From Fistulifera solaris (Eukaryota; Bacillariophyta; Bacillariophyceae; Naviculales; Stauroneidaceae), in NCBI GenBank assembly GCA_030295235.1, contig AP026125.1:1054001-1118000 (forward strand): DNA of 64,000 nt, written 5' to 3'. Both the position numbers and the translations under genes were made by a program. Below are positions 11,043 to 20,868 of this stretch, piece by piece. The notes under the pieces were generated by a model. That model was not told the origin of the DNA and did no database searches. It saw only the letters and a program-made list of their open reading frames with translations. How positions within the stretch are numbered: position 1 is the stretch's first letter; the number at the start of each line of letters is the position of its first letter.

Positions 11043-11615
11043 AGGTCGAATATCGTTTCATGGCTCGTATAATAAACGGTGTGTGTGTTCGATATGACAA
11101 AATGTCCGGGTACCCCTCTGTCGAAAAATTTCCCTACGAGAGCTACGTGAAATCGCGTAGACATTGGAAGCGTCGAATCTTTGTGATGTTCCATGTTTCA
11201 CTGTCCAACAAAAGTCTAATACTGTTTCATGGCTTGCACAAGCGATGTTGGGCAACGTTTTGTTGACATTGGTGTCCAAACGACGCGAAAGATGGTGTGT
11301 TCCAAATTGGACAATATCCGGGTATCCCCTCTGTCGATAAATTTCCCTACGAGAGCTACGTGAAATCGCGTAGACATTGGAAGCGTCGAAGCTTTGTGAT
11401 GTTCCATGTTTCACTGTCCAACAAAAGTCTAATACTGTTTCATGGCTTGCACAAGCGATGTTGGGCAACGTTTTGTTGACATTGGTGTCCAAACGACGCG
11501 AAAGATGGTGTGTTCCAAATTGGACAATATCCGGGTATCCCCTCTGTCGATAAATTTCCTATGAGAGCTACGTGAAATTACGTAGACATTCGAAGCGTTG
11601 TATTATTCATGGTTC
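11043..11615. repeat. Tandem repeat, period about 213 bases, ~2.6 copies
   Basis: The block GAGAGCTACGTGAAATCGCG followed by TAGACATTGGAAGCGTCGAA recurs with AGCTACG starting at 11141, 11354 and 11566, giving periods of 213 and 212. The block around GTTTCATGGCTTGCACAAGC recurs likewise. Copies 1 and 2 are nearly identical over about 150 bases; the third is truncated. The array lies upstream of both PIG-Q and RFC2. The period is a multiple of three, so a repeated 71-residue open frame appears on the minus strand, but it starts and ends arbitrarily and is probably not translated. Confidence 0.85.
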
Positions 11616-11848
11616 TTATTATTTCAGCAGATTTCAACGATGATGAAGGCATCGATTGACAAAGAGAGACTGCCCTCCGCCTCGGTTAATCATCACGCCG
11701 CAAAATATTCTGCCATACAGGCTTCAATCTACACAAGACTGGATTTTAGTCATGACAACCCTACGATCACTGTTACATAGGAATTTCAACGAAGAGTTGA
11801 CGTTTTATATTATGTTGAAATTTTTTCCAGGCGTTTTTCCCGGAGACG

Positions 11849-11915
11849 ACGTTAAAATTCTGCCTCGCCGTAGGCTCCACGTAGAAACTTGTACTGAGAG
11901 GCAGAATTTTAACGT
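11849..11915. repeat. 18-base perfect inverted repeat upstream of RFC2
   Basis: ACGTTAAAATTCTGCCTC (11849-11866) and its exact reverse complement (11898-11915) flank a 31-base loop. The site is about 160 bases upstream of the RFC2 start codon. Stem-loop, dimeric operator or relic of a small transposon are all possible. Confidence 0.75.
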
Positions 11916-12072
11916 TCATCCCCGCCACTCGAGATTCGAGGTGCACTTTTGCAAAAACTCGTCCGCTGCCCGTGGTCCGCCGAGCTACGCAAAAAGCAAT
12001 GCAATCCTACCATGTCTTGACATATTAACAAAAGTCAAGATAAGCACTAACTCTTCAATCTTCATTATTACC

Positions 12073-13297
12073 ATGCCAAAAGTAGACACCGCCGCACCTG
12101 TCCCCATGTCGATCGACAGCAACAAGGAAAATGCTCGAAAGAGTACGAACCTGACGTCGTATCAACTCCCTTGGGTAGAAAAATACCGTCCGCGCTCTCT
12201 CGACGACGTCCTTGGCAACTCCGAGACCGTGGAACGTCTTCGGTCAATCGCAAAGGAAGGAAATGTGCCGAATTTAATTTTATGTGGACCACCGGGTACG
12301 GGTAAAACTACCAGCGTCCATGCGCTTGCTCGCGAGCTTTTAGGCAGTGCTTACAAGAATGCTGTTCTTGAGCTCAATGCATCGGATGCTCGTGGAATTG
12401 ATGTAAGTTAGGCGAAGTAAATCGCTCCCGAGAGCCAAAAAGTACTTCTTTTCTGACGTTTTGTCGCTTGTTTCCTTGATAGGTCGTACGAAATCAAATC
12501 AAAAGTTTCGCTATGAACAAAGTAACTCTTCCACCGGGTCGGTAGGTGAATTTTTGCGTTGTTTATCTCTCAACATCAAATCATTGATAGCATCTTAATT
12601 CGTGGTTGTTTTTCACAGACACAAGATCATTATATTGGACGAAGCGGACAGTATGACCAGTGCCGCCCAACAAGCACTCCGACGCACCATGGAATTGTAT
12701 TCGAGTACGACACGCTTTTGCTTGGCCTGCAATGTATCGACAAAAATCATCGAAGCCATTCAGAGTCGCGCAGCGATTCTTCGTTATTCCAGATTATCGA
12801 ACGATGACGTGTTGCAATGCCTATTGAAAGTTTGTCAAGCCGAAGAAGTCGCGTACACGGAGGATGGTTTGGAAGCTTTACTGTTTACGGCGGAAGGAGA
12901 CATGCGCCATGCACTCAACAATCTTCAGGCTTCTTCGTACTTGGCAGCGAGTAGCGGAGGAGGAACTGTCAATCAGAATACTGTGTTCAAGGTTTGTGAT
13001 CAACCCCATCCCAAGATTGTCGGTGACATCATCACATTCTGTTCGAAAGGGAAGACGAAAGAAGCAGCCGATACGATGCGCTCACTGTACAAATCAGGAT
13101 ACTCGGCTAGCGACATTATTGGAACTATTTTCAAAGTAGTCAAGGCCCGAACAGACCTTTCGGAGGGCTTGAAATTGGAGTTCATGCGAGAGATTGGTTT
13201 TACCCACATGAGAATTGCTGATGGGGTGAACTCATTGCTACAATTGGTGGGCCTGATTGCTAGACTATCACAGAAAAGCCAGAGTATGGCGTCGTAG
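12073..13297 (+). CDS. RFC2: Replication factor C subunit 2 (human RFC2 / yeast Rfc4 type)
   Basis: This is a small subunit of the RFC clamp loader, which opens PCNA onto primed DNA using ATP. It has three exons: 12073-12402, 12483-12541 and 12619-13297, with GT-AG introns of 80 and 77 bases. Together they give 355 residues, close to the usual size. Visible are LPWVEKYRP at the start, Walker [32 protein letters not shown] (Walker B DEAD), the SRC-box equivalent [10 protein letters not shown] (Ala in place of Cys), [11 protein letters not shown], and the C-terminal collar ending [11 protein letters not shown]. The reading frame is intact. The ATG at 12073 directly precedes conserved sequence. 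The long run of matches to human RFC2 makes the subunit assignment firm. Confidence 0.95.
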
Positions 13298-13378
13298 AAG
13301 ACATATGTATTCTAAAGTGCCCATTGCTATCATCAAAAAGTTTTTCAGTATTACATACAGCATCGTGGATGGAAAATA

Positions 13379-13969
13379 CTATCTTTCGTAAACCGATTTG
13401 TAATTGGACACATCGTAATCCCTTGTTGCATACTCTGTGACATCGTACTCGGATACTTCGTAATCCTGTCCGAAGGTGCCTTGCGGCCCCGCTGACTTAT
13501 TCACTCGACTGCTGATTGATTCTTTTATTAATTTTTCGTCTCGATCTGAAGATCGATCGGATGTTGTACTACTATTATGGCTCACCAAGTTGTCGAGTTG
13601 CGTACGATTACGTGATAACCTATTGGCTTCGTTGACGGCAGCTCTGGCATAATAATTCTGCGCCCAGACATTAGCGTTGGCTCGTTGAATATCTTCTAAC
13701 TCTTGTTCCGCCGAAATTAGCCCGCGGCGAGTAGCTCGATTAATCACAACCCTTCCGCTGCCTTGAACAGCGGACGGAATGCCATCTTCCCCATTAACAG
13801 CGATAGCGTCTTCGACAATATACCCATATTCCGGTGCGAGGGGGACCGCGTTGACGAGACCCTGCTGGTCAGTCGGAGATATTAATCGCGCTGTCGGCAA
13901 CTCTTCGTCGTTACCAAAAATGTCCGTGAATGTGGCTGCTGCCTCTACAGGAGATTGGGAGCTGGCCAT
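13379..13969 (-). CDS. Uncharacterised Tyr-rich-tail protein, 196 aa
   Basis: This is an intact ATG-to-stop frame, convergent with RFC2 (81 bases apart). I recognise no domain. The N-terminal half is acidic to neutral, with EYGYIVEDAIAV. The middle is a helical, Asn/Arg/Ala-rich stretch. The last 35 residues carry a repeated Tyr-Asp/Glu pattern (DYEVSEYDVTEY, then DYDVSNYKS). Such tails can be phosphorylated or mediate assembly, but no function is claimed. The codon-usage look and the clean start (MASSQSPVEAA) favour a real gene. Confidence 0.6.
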   Translation of the reverse strand: MASSQSPVEAAATFTDIFGNDEELPTARLISPTDQQGLVNAVPLAPEYGYIVEDAIAVNGEDGIPSAVQGSGRVVINRATRRGLISAEQELEDIQRANANVWAQNYYARAAVNEANRLSRNRTQLDNLVSHNSSTTSDRSSDRDEKLIKESISSRVNKSAGPQGTFGQDYEVSEYDVTEYATRDYDVSNYKSVYER

Positions 13970-14319
13970 GACTGAATTTTATAGGACAATTAACAACTTG
14001 TGGTTCCTTTTTCTATAGTTCCTTTCGTGTCAAACAAAAAACAAGGAAGGGCGGGGACGAGTCCCGCTTGTCGAATCCCATCTCAATCGTGAAATCGTAC
14101 CGCTCTTCAGAGAGTCCAATCGTATGCTGGTGTGACAGAATTCTTTTTGTTCTCCACGATTGAAATTCGAACCGTTGTGACGCGACAGGTTCGCAAATCC
14201 TTTACTTATTGACATCGCGCTCTCATTTTTCATTTCATTTTGTTCTCATAAATTTCATAAATAAAGCAAATACAGCAATCGACACATACTTTTCACAACC
14301 AAAGCAACAACAAACCACA

Positions 14320-14835
14320 ATGGCTCTCAACCGATACAACACCTTGTTCAACCACCCCTTTGGAGTCGGTTTCGATGATCTCTTTTCCCCTTCTCCCTTC
14401 TTGACGAGCGACCCCTTCGAGCTCATGCCTGTTCTTCGCAACGTCAACCGTTCGCCCGATGCGATCCTTCGTCGCTCATCTCCTGGATTCGAGATCCACG
14501 AACATGAAAAGGAGTACCAGATTAGTGTTGATGTCCCCGGGGTGAAGGCGTCCGACATGAAGCTGGAGTTGGAAGAAGATGGTCGGGTCCTTCACCTCTC
14601 GGGAGGCCGCAAGATTGAACGCGAAGGAAGTGTGACCGAAACACGATTCGACAAGAAGTTCTACGTGGGCGAGAATGTTAACTTGGAGAAACTGAAAGCC
14701 AACCTTGCGGATGGAGTGTTGACGTTGGTGGCTCCCAAGAAGGAAGTGGAGAAACCCAAGTTGACATCCATTCCTATCTCTGAGTCAACACATTCGGACG
14801 AGAAGAAAGAGGAAATGGACACCGAAACCAAGTAG
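14320..14835 (+). CDS. Small heat-shock protein, HSP20/alpha-crystallin family
   Basis: This is an ATP-independent holdase chaperone that binds unfolding proteins and forms oligomers. The ATG at 14320 (MALNRYNTLFNHPFG) gives 171 residues; the open frame upstream has no convincing start. The alpha-crystallin domain spans about residues 48-145: EIHEHEKEYQISVDVPGV, then KLELEEDGRVLHLSG, FDKKFYVGENVNLEKLKA and the signature LADGVLTLVAPK. A C-terminal LTSIPI matches the I-x-I anchoring motif. There is no organelle presequence, so it is probably cytosolic. The 300 bases upstream show no textbook heat-shock element; near misses such as GAAATTCGAA around 14164 do not have the standard spacing. Confidence 0.92.
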   Translation: MALNRYNTLFNHPFGVGFDDLFSPSPFLTSDPFELMPVLRNVNRSPDAILRRSSPGFEIHEHEKEYQISVDVPGVKASDMKLELEEDGRVLHLSGGRKIEREGSVTETRFDKKFYVGENVNLEKLKANLADGVLTLVAPKKEVEKPKLTSIPISESTHSDEKKEEMDTETK

Positions 14836-15827
14836 CGAGTTTAGCGAGATGCGTAGTTCATAGTGAATAAGTAATGTATAACAAGTAGATAAGCTAGCTT
14901 AAAACGACCTTTTGCTTGTCATCGTTTCATAAACGGGTGAACTATAAGCACGTATCACAAGTAAGGAACACTAGAAGTAGGCGTGTAACAAGCGTGTGGT
15001 GTGGTGTCTTCACGTCTCCAAAACTTCTGGGAGAAATGTGTCTTCAAATGCCCGCAGAAAATTCGAAAAGAGCAACGTTCGCGACTCAGAAGCCACACAT
15101 TCCAGGGAGTAGCCGCAAGGAAGTAGCATTATCTTTTGAAGGCTAAGAAGCGCGTCGTTAGTCGTTAGGCACCTCCTTGTCCTTGTCGTCAGGGTCTACT
15201 TGCGAAAAAGTATTTCGCCACGACTCCACTTCAGTCATGAATAATTTTGTGAAGGAATATCGATTGGTACGTGCGCTTCAAATGATGTGAACAGTCATTG
15301 CAATGTGATTTAATCATCAAAGCAACGAGCCATTTTAGCAAAGGAGCCTTGACTGTATAGCAGTGCGTGGCTCGGAAAGAATAGCGTCATGAACTGGCAT
15401 GCTGTCGTGGAAACAGGTAATCTTCACTCTAGTAGGAGTATAGTAAATACGGATAGCAACAGTAGCAACCATCCTCAAAAAATGAAGCTGAAAGCATTGT
15501 AATCTTGTAAGAGACTAATGAGCTTACCACGACGCAGGCATTGCGTTTAGTTGTATAGATCTAGCTGAAGCAATAATACTGTAAACTGAATGAACGGCGT
15601 GCAGTGGAAAACCAGTACGACTCACAATTTATACTGTACTGCGTATTGTAATGTTGATCGAATTATTATATACTGGTAGGCGATGCGACATCCAAGCTTT
15701 TTTACGACGACGGTGACGAATGAAGAATGAATTGCAAACGAGCGAATAGCAATTCTTTTACTACGTAGCTTGTAAGCATTTCCAAAGGTTAACGTGTTGT
15801 TTGCATATTCCAGTTTATGATAGAAGC
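14836..15827. other. Intergenic, about 1 kb
   Basis: This lies between HSP20 and TRM10, which share an orientation. It contains one copy of the dispersed hairpin motif (15218-15240). No credible coding frame: the 76-codon frame at 14916-15146 has no protein-like features. No tRNA is seen. Confidence 0.55.
15218..15240. repeat. Dispersed hairpin motif, copy a
   Basis: CCACGACT, six bases, then CAGTCATGA form an imperfect stem-loop. It matches the consensus CCACGACTG-n(4-6)-CAGTCATGAA found four more times in intergenic DNA of this window. Confidence 0.5.
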
Positions 15828-16763
15828 ATGGCAGACGAGGAGAAGCGGACGGAAACCGTACTGAACGAGAGCAAGGAAATTCCTGCGCCAAGCACTTCAG
15901 ATGGCTTTCAACCCTCTGTTGCAGAGAAAAGCGATGCGACTGAGGACGAAACTGCTCAGCCTCCATTATCAAAGAAACAATTGAAGCGACAACGCAGACT
16001 GGAAAAATTAATGGAAGTCAAGAAGCGGCGCAAATCGCAAGAGAAAGAGGCAAAGAGGGCCAAGGCGATTGCGGCAGGTCGTGACCTGGAAGAAGAACGC
16101 CGTCAAGTGGAGCAACGGACGAAAGATGGGGAAGGAAAGAGACAGCGAGACGAAGCTTGGCTCCAAAAAAAGCTTCCCATGGCCAATAACGCATTTGAAG
16201 TTTGCCTTGACTGCTGTTACGAGGACGACATGACTCTGAAGGAGATCAATAGTTTGGTTTTGCAGATGCGTTACTGCTATTCTAACAACAGGCAGAAACC
16301 TTGTTTTTTCGCCGCGACGAGCGTCACAGGAAAAACCTTGGATCACTTAAAGAATGTTTCAGGTTACGAACAATGGGGCAATCGGGCGTTCACAATCACT
16401 GACCAATCAATGGAGGAGTACTATAAAGATCGAATGGACAGGATTGTGTACTTGACGAGCGATTCAGAAACGACATTACACACGCTGGACAACAGCAAAA
16501 TTTATGTCATTGGCGGTATCGTAGATCGAAACAGACTCAAAAAAGCGGCGCTGAATAGGGCCGACGCGCTCGGTGTAGCCACCGCAAAACTCCCAATTGA
16601 TGAGCACATGAAAATGATGGGGGCAACAAGAGTTTTGACATGCAACCACGTCTTTGAGATACTGCAGCACTGCCGCTTTAATGGCAATGATTGGAAGAAA
16701 GCGCTCGTGGAGGTACTCCCAAAGCGTAAAGATATCAAGGTCCGCGAAGACGAAAGTGTGTAA
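15828..16763 (+). CDS. TRM10: tRNA (guanine-N1-)-methyltransferase Trm10
   Basis: This is a SPOUT-family enzyme that methylates N1 of purine 9 in tRNAs using S-adenosylmethionine. The ATG at 15828 (MADEEKRTE) gives 311 residues. The N-terminal half is strongly basic (KKQLKRQRRLEKLMEVKKRRK), as in eukaryotic Trm10. The catalytic domain shows FEVCLDCCYEDDM, LVLQMRYCYSNNR, YLTSDSETTL, the cofactor loop YVIGGIVDRNR, LPIDEH and LTCNHVFEIL. The frame is intact. Nuclear or nucleolar localisation is inferred from the basic region. It is convergent with NOM1, with stop codons 23 bases apart. Confidence 0.95.
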   Translation: MADEEKRTETVLNESKEIPAPSTSDGFQPSVAEKSDATEDETAQPPLSKKQLKRQRRLEKLMEVKKRRKSQEKEAKRAKAIAAGRDLEEERRQVEQRTKDGEGKRQRDEAWLQKKLPMANNAFEVCLDCCYEDDMTLKEINSLVLQMRYCYSNNRQKPCFFAATSVTGKTLDHLKNVSGYEQWGNRAFTITDQSMEEYYKDRMDRIVYLTSDSETTLHTLDNSKIYVIGGIVDRNRLKKAALNRADALGVATAKLPIDEHMKMMGATRVLTCNHVFEILQHCRFNGNDWKKALVEVLPKRKDIKVREDESV

Positions 16764-16786
16764 AACTGATGACCAGCTATTGAGTT

Positions 16787-19692
16787 CTAATAAAAGTTTT
16801 CTGTATCACATGCTTTGATGGCCGCTTTGAGGTTTGTTCGAAATCTGGATCCTTTCTGGTTCTTAGGACTTGCTTTCAGAACCTGTACGAAAAAGACAGT
16901 AAAGCTGGCGCGAAGCGCTTCACCTTCATCCATGTGACCCATTTCTTCGCTTTCATCCTTGTTCTTCCGTGTTCTTCCTACCCCGTTTTCGAAGAGCTCT
17001 ATTACTTCTGAGGGGTTCTCGTAATATTCCATCAGATCAGAAAAGAACACTGCTAAAAATATGGCTGCCTTTTCCGATAGATCTTCAGGTGAAGCCATAT
17101 CGATCGCCTTTAGTACATTCAACTTGAGATGACGATGCGTGACGACGAGGTGAAATAGAAGTTTGGCAAGGTTGGCAGCTTTGCGTGCATCACAATCATT
17201 GAAAGTTTTGAATGCATCCCAAAAAGCCAACTGAAAAGAGAACTTGCACTGCATTTGAAACTCGCAGATCCTTGCGGCGAGATGTGAATAGTACTTGTTG
17301 AACGACTTCTCCTTTGCGCAACACTCCAAAAGGACCCGAACGGTCTCTCTCTCTGTCTTATTTTTCAGTAAGTTCGCTCGCACTAACTTCTCAAAAGAGT
17401 CATCGCAATCTGCTGACCCCATGATTATGCAGAAAATAGAACGCCGTACGTCCGAGTTCATTCGATACTTCTCTGCCAGTTTCAACAGTTTTTCTTCCTC
17501 TTCGCTTTGAAAGCTTGACTCTGCTTTGGAAATTGAAACTGCTCTTTCTGCATTGTCTCCTGGTTGTTCATCGTTGTAGCTGAACTGATTACCGGCCCAT
17601 GACGCTCCAACTTTCCAATATCGACCTTTGGTTTCTATGTTTAAAATATCGGCCAGAGAAACACGAAGTAATGTAGACCCTGACGCAAAAGCTGCTCCCT
17701 TGGCTCCCGCTTTAACCTGCCCAATCACTTTACGCAGCCTTGCTGTTTTTTCAACAAGGGCGGCATCTTGCTGGTTTCGCTTCTTGTTATTCTTCAAATC
17801 CATAATCGCCGTGACCATGTAATCCACTCTAGCAGCGTTCTTTGAGTTTGCAGCACCTTCCAGCGCACGCTTTTGAACCAACAGAACAATGTCCTTCAAT
17901 GCAGAAGGATCATCCGAACGCAATGCTCGACCCGAATGTCGAAGGATGAGGAGAAGAAGCTCAATGTCGATTTCTTTGAAGCTCTCAAGAAAGTCACGAA
18001 TTATATCGTACACAAGAGAACAATGAATGATTCCGAAGTTGTACATGTAGCAAAGAAAGATAGTCATGTTGGAACCTTGCTTTGCTAGCAGATCGTTGTC
18101 GTCACCCACGGATGTAGACCCAGTTGATTCGCGTGAGACTTTAAGCTCTTCCCACATTTCGATAACAACTTTTCCATGAGAAAGGCACCTAGCTGAGAAG
18201 TGTCGCCCTGAATTGCTTGTACACCTGCAAGAGCAGCCACGTACTCTGGAATAAGCCCTGTCATAAGATGGACCCGAGATATGCATGCACTTTTCGCGTT
18301 TGTCCAAATACATTCATTAACATCCGATGTGGGATAGGAGGGGTATAAGCGTGCGATGGCCTGTGCCACAGATATAACCGAGTCAGATGATAGTTTGTTG
18401 AGTACATGATTTAGTGATCGTTGAATCGCTTGAAGGTTCTCCTGTCTCTTTTGTCGTTCTCAGAATCCAAAGAAGCTTCAGCTTTCCGCATATGAGGAGG
18501 AACGTACTTTCGCGGTGCAGCGTCACCAAGCTGTGTTTGAATCTTTTTCCCGTAAATGTCTTCCCCTTCTGTTGGTTTGTATGTGTGTTGAACATCATGA
18601 TCATCCTCTACATTGTCGCTCTCAGATTCAATCGTTTGGCTCGAGTCATCTCTGGAATCCAGCGATGCATTACCATCCTCGTATTGCGAGCGATGGTCGT
18701 CTTTGCATCCTGGTCTGAATCACTTTCGTCAGCGGAACTGCCATGATATTCGTCTTCAGCAACGCTATCCTCCAAAGACTCCATAGACTTTCCAGTGACA
18801 CGGTTGACAAGATTGTCGAGGTCATCTAGAAAATCTCCAAAGTCCTCACCATATCCTTCTTCTTTGGCGTACTCCTTGCTCAACTTCTTTTGTCTCTACT
18901 GCCCTTCAATCCAAGCTTTGCCTCAAGCTCTTTGATCTCTTCGTCATCTCTACGTAAAGCAGCGACAATGCTTTCATCCCAGTTCAGCTTTGCTTGATCA
19001 GATTTCTCGCGTGTGGCTTCCGTCGTAAGAGTCTCTTCAATGTCCTCATAATCCTCGTCGTCTTCGTTAATGCTTCCGTCATCAAGACTCTCTTCCGCTG
19101 CTTCATCCTCCTCGTCGTTGTCGTCACCACTATCATCCATGTCTTCGCTTTCATTACTTTCTTCCGCACGTTCATCGTTTTCCCCTCCAGACGAACTCTG
19201 TGTGTCATCCTCATTGTTTCCAGACTGCGAAGGCCTTGTCACACGATCAATCATCCCATCTATATCATCCAGAAAGCTAGCAAAGTCGTCTCCGTATCCT
19301 TCTTGCGTAGCAAACTCTTTTTTCAGAAGGTCCTTTCCCTTTCTTTTCGAAAGACCTAACTTTCTGTGCAGAGTGGCAATTTCTTCGTCGTCTCTTCTCA
19401 GGGCGTCTGCCGTAGCGTCATCCAGATGAGCGTACGGATCGCTTTTTCGAACTTTACTTCGCTTTGGTTTCCTTTCTCCCTGTTCTATCTCTGCTTCTTT
19501 ACGTTTTCGATCGTTACTTTTTGCTTCCTTCTCGTTTAACGACGGAACAGCATTTTCATCCTGGGTCTGCTCGGAAACTGCTGGCCGCCTCACCTGACGC
19601 TTTTTGCTTCGCTGCTCTTTGCGTCGTGCTTTTCGTAGTTCTACTTGGGTCGGCATCGACTTCGTTGAATGGGGAGACGCTCTTTGTTTCAT
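16787..19692 (-). CDS. NOM1: NOM1/Sgd1-type nucleolar MIF4G-MA3 protein (four frame breaks)
   Basis: NOM1/Sgd1 is a nucleolar scaffold for 18S rRNA processing that recruits the helicase eIF4AIII/Fal1. The start is the ATG at 19692. The acidic N-terminus contains two copies of a block: RRDDEEIATLHRKLGLSKRK with EGYGDDFASFLDDIDG, then RRDDEEIKELEAKLGLKG with EGYGEDFGDFLDDLDN. KYVPPHMRK precedes the MIF4G domain (YNFGIIHCSLVYDIIRDFL, DIELLLLILRHSGRALR). The C-terminal MA3 domain has RRSIFCIIMGS and ICEFQMQCKFSFQLAFWDAF. The frame shifts four times: at T4 18888-18891, T3 18702-18704, T4 18449-18452 and T4 18170-18173 (plus-strand coordinates). Each is repaired by one additional A on the coding strand. 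Sequence error is far likelier than four independent mutations that leave all domains intact. Confidence 0.88.
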
Positions 19693-20061
19693 GGTATTCT
19701 TTCACTGACACAGAGTTTTCTTCTGAATGTTGCCATGTGGGTCAGCCTTATTGTTTTGCAAGAAGAACGAAATAATTTTGTTTTTCCGTCGTCGCGCGCA
19801 ATTTTTTTCTTGGTTGTCCTTGACCGTGTTTAATTCCCAGAGTCACGAATAGTCTGTCCGCATTTCGTATAGGTTTCCATTTTCCATGTGGAAGTATTTG
19901 ACGCGCGACGTCCGCGCGGTTCACGAGACTACTATAATTTGGATAGCACTTTTTTGACCCTTATTGATGCCGTGAAGCCGAGACTTGAAGACGACGATGG
20001 AGGATGACAAACATGAAACATGCCATTAACTCTCCTTGCTTGGAACAATTAGTTATTGAAT
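19693..20061. other. Intergenic, 369 bases (divergent promoter)
   Basis: Upstream regions of NOM1 (minus) and the plastid YbaB (plus). It includes GC-rich CGCGCGAC-type stretches around 19790-19915. No genes seen. Confidence 0.5.
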
Positions 20062-20554
20062 ATGCAATTCACTTTGATAATTACCGCCCTGCTTTCTGCA
20101 CAGGCCTTTGCCTTCACGAGTCCGTGCGCACAGCCGTCCCACACAACCGCTTTGAACTTGTTTGGCGGGGGTAACAAGGGAGGTCAAGCCAAAGGACCTG
20201 GCATGATGGATCAGTTGGCTATGTTTAAGAAAGCTCAAGAGATGGCGCAGAAAAAGAAAAGACCTGGATAATGAACTGAGTCAAATGACCTTTTATGGCA
20301 CCAGCTCTGACGGAAAAGTGAAAGGAACGTTCAAGTACATTCCCAACACCAACCCTTTGGACCCCAATCCTGAATACGAACCCCGGAACTTTGATTTTGA
20401 CGATGATTTCTTCGCATCTGCTTCACCGGATGATCTATCGGCGGCTATCAAAGAAGCCGTACTCAATGGGATCGAAGAAACGAACACGGCCGTCGCAGAA
20501 AAGTATTCTGTATTACAAGCCGACCTGATGTCTGTTATGGGAGGTAACAAATAA
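20062..20554 (+). CDS. Plastid-type YbaB/EbfC nucleoid-associated protein (one frame break)
   Basis: YbaB/EbfC proteins are small dimeric DNA-binding proteins of bacterial and plastid nucleoids. The ATG at 20062 starts a signal peptide ending AQAFAFTSP, a good match to the diatom plastid cleavage motif (Phe just after the signal peptide). The mature part shows KGPGMMDQLAMFKKAQEMAQ, the YbaB N-terminal helix, then after a frame change DNELSQMTFYGTSSDGKVKG, the diagnostic sheet. It ends with a helix and VLQADLMSVMGGNK. The break is at the A4 run 20257-20260, which is one base too long. The upstream frame otherwise stops at 20269-20271. A second YbaB-like gene lies 3.5 kb away at 24101-24711. 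Confidence 0.85.
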
Positions 20555-20868
20555 TCTGCTTTCGATTAATTTTTAAAATCGTTTGTCCAAGGTTTAGATG
20601 TTTCGTTCTTTAAGTAGGTGAGCAGTTCTACGATTTTTTCCACGGCCGTAACAGAAGTGATTAATCCTAAGTTTACTCGACCCGGTTGAGGCGACTGTAT
20701 TTATAGAGTCAAACAAGAAGAGGGAAAGCGTCATCAAGTCAACTTAGAGATACCTACGAGCTTTCTTAGTACGTTTCGTTTAAGTTGTTCGACGTTTGAT
20801 AAGCCTTCTCTAGTAAGAATCTTGAAGCCAAGTCACTCATTAAACGATGCACCTTATTAGAATAATAT
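20555..20868. other. Intergenic, 314 bases
   Basis: Convergent 3' regions of the YbaB gene and lysyl-tRNA synthetase. Nothing further is recognisable. Confidence 0.5.

Noticed and set aside
11058-11492. A 144-codon open frame with an internal 71-residue repeat on the minus strand
   Set aside because: It is a by-product of the 213-base tandem repeat; composition and boundaries are not protein-like.
14150-14319. Heat-shock elements upstream of HSP20
   Set aside because: GAATTC and GAAATTCGAA lack the two-base spacing of GAAnnTTC units.
14916-15146. 76-codon frame downstream of HSP20
   Set aside because: No start context, no domain, irregular composition.
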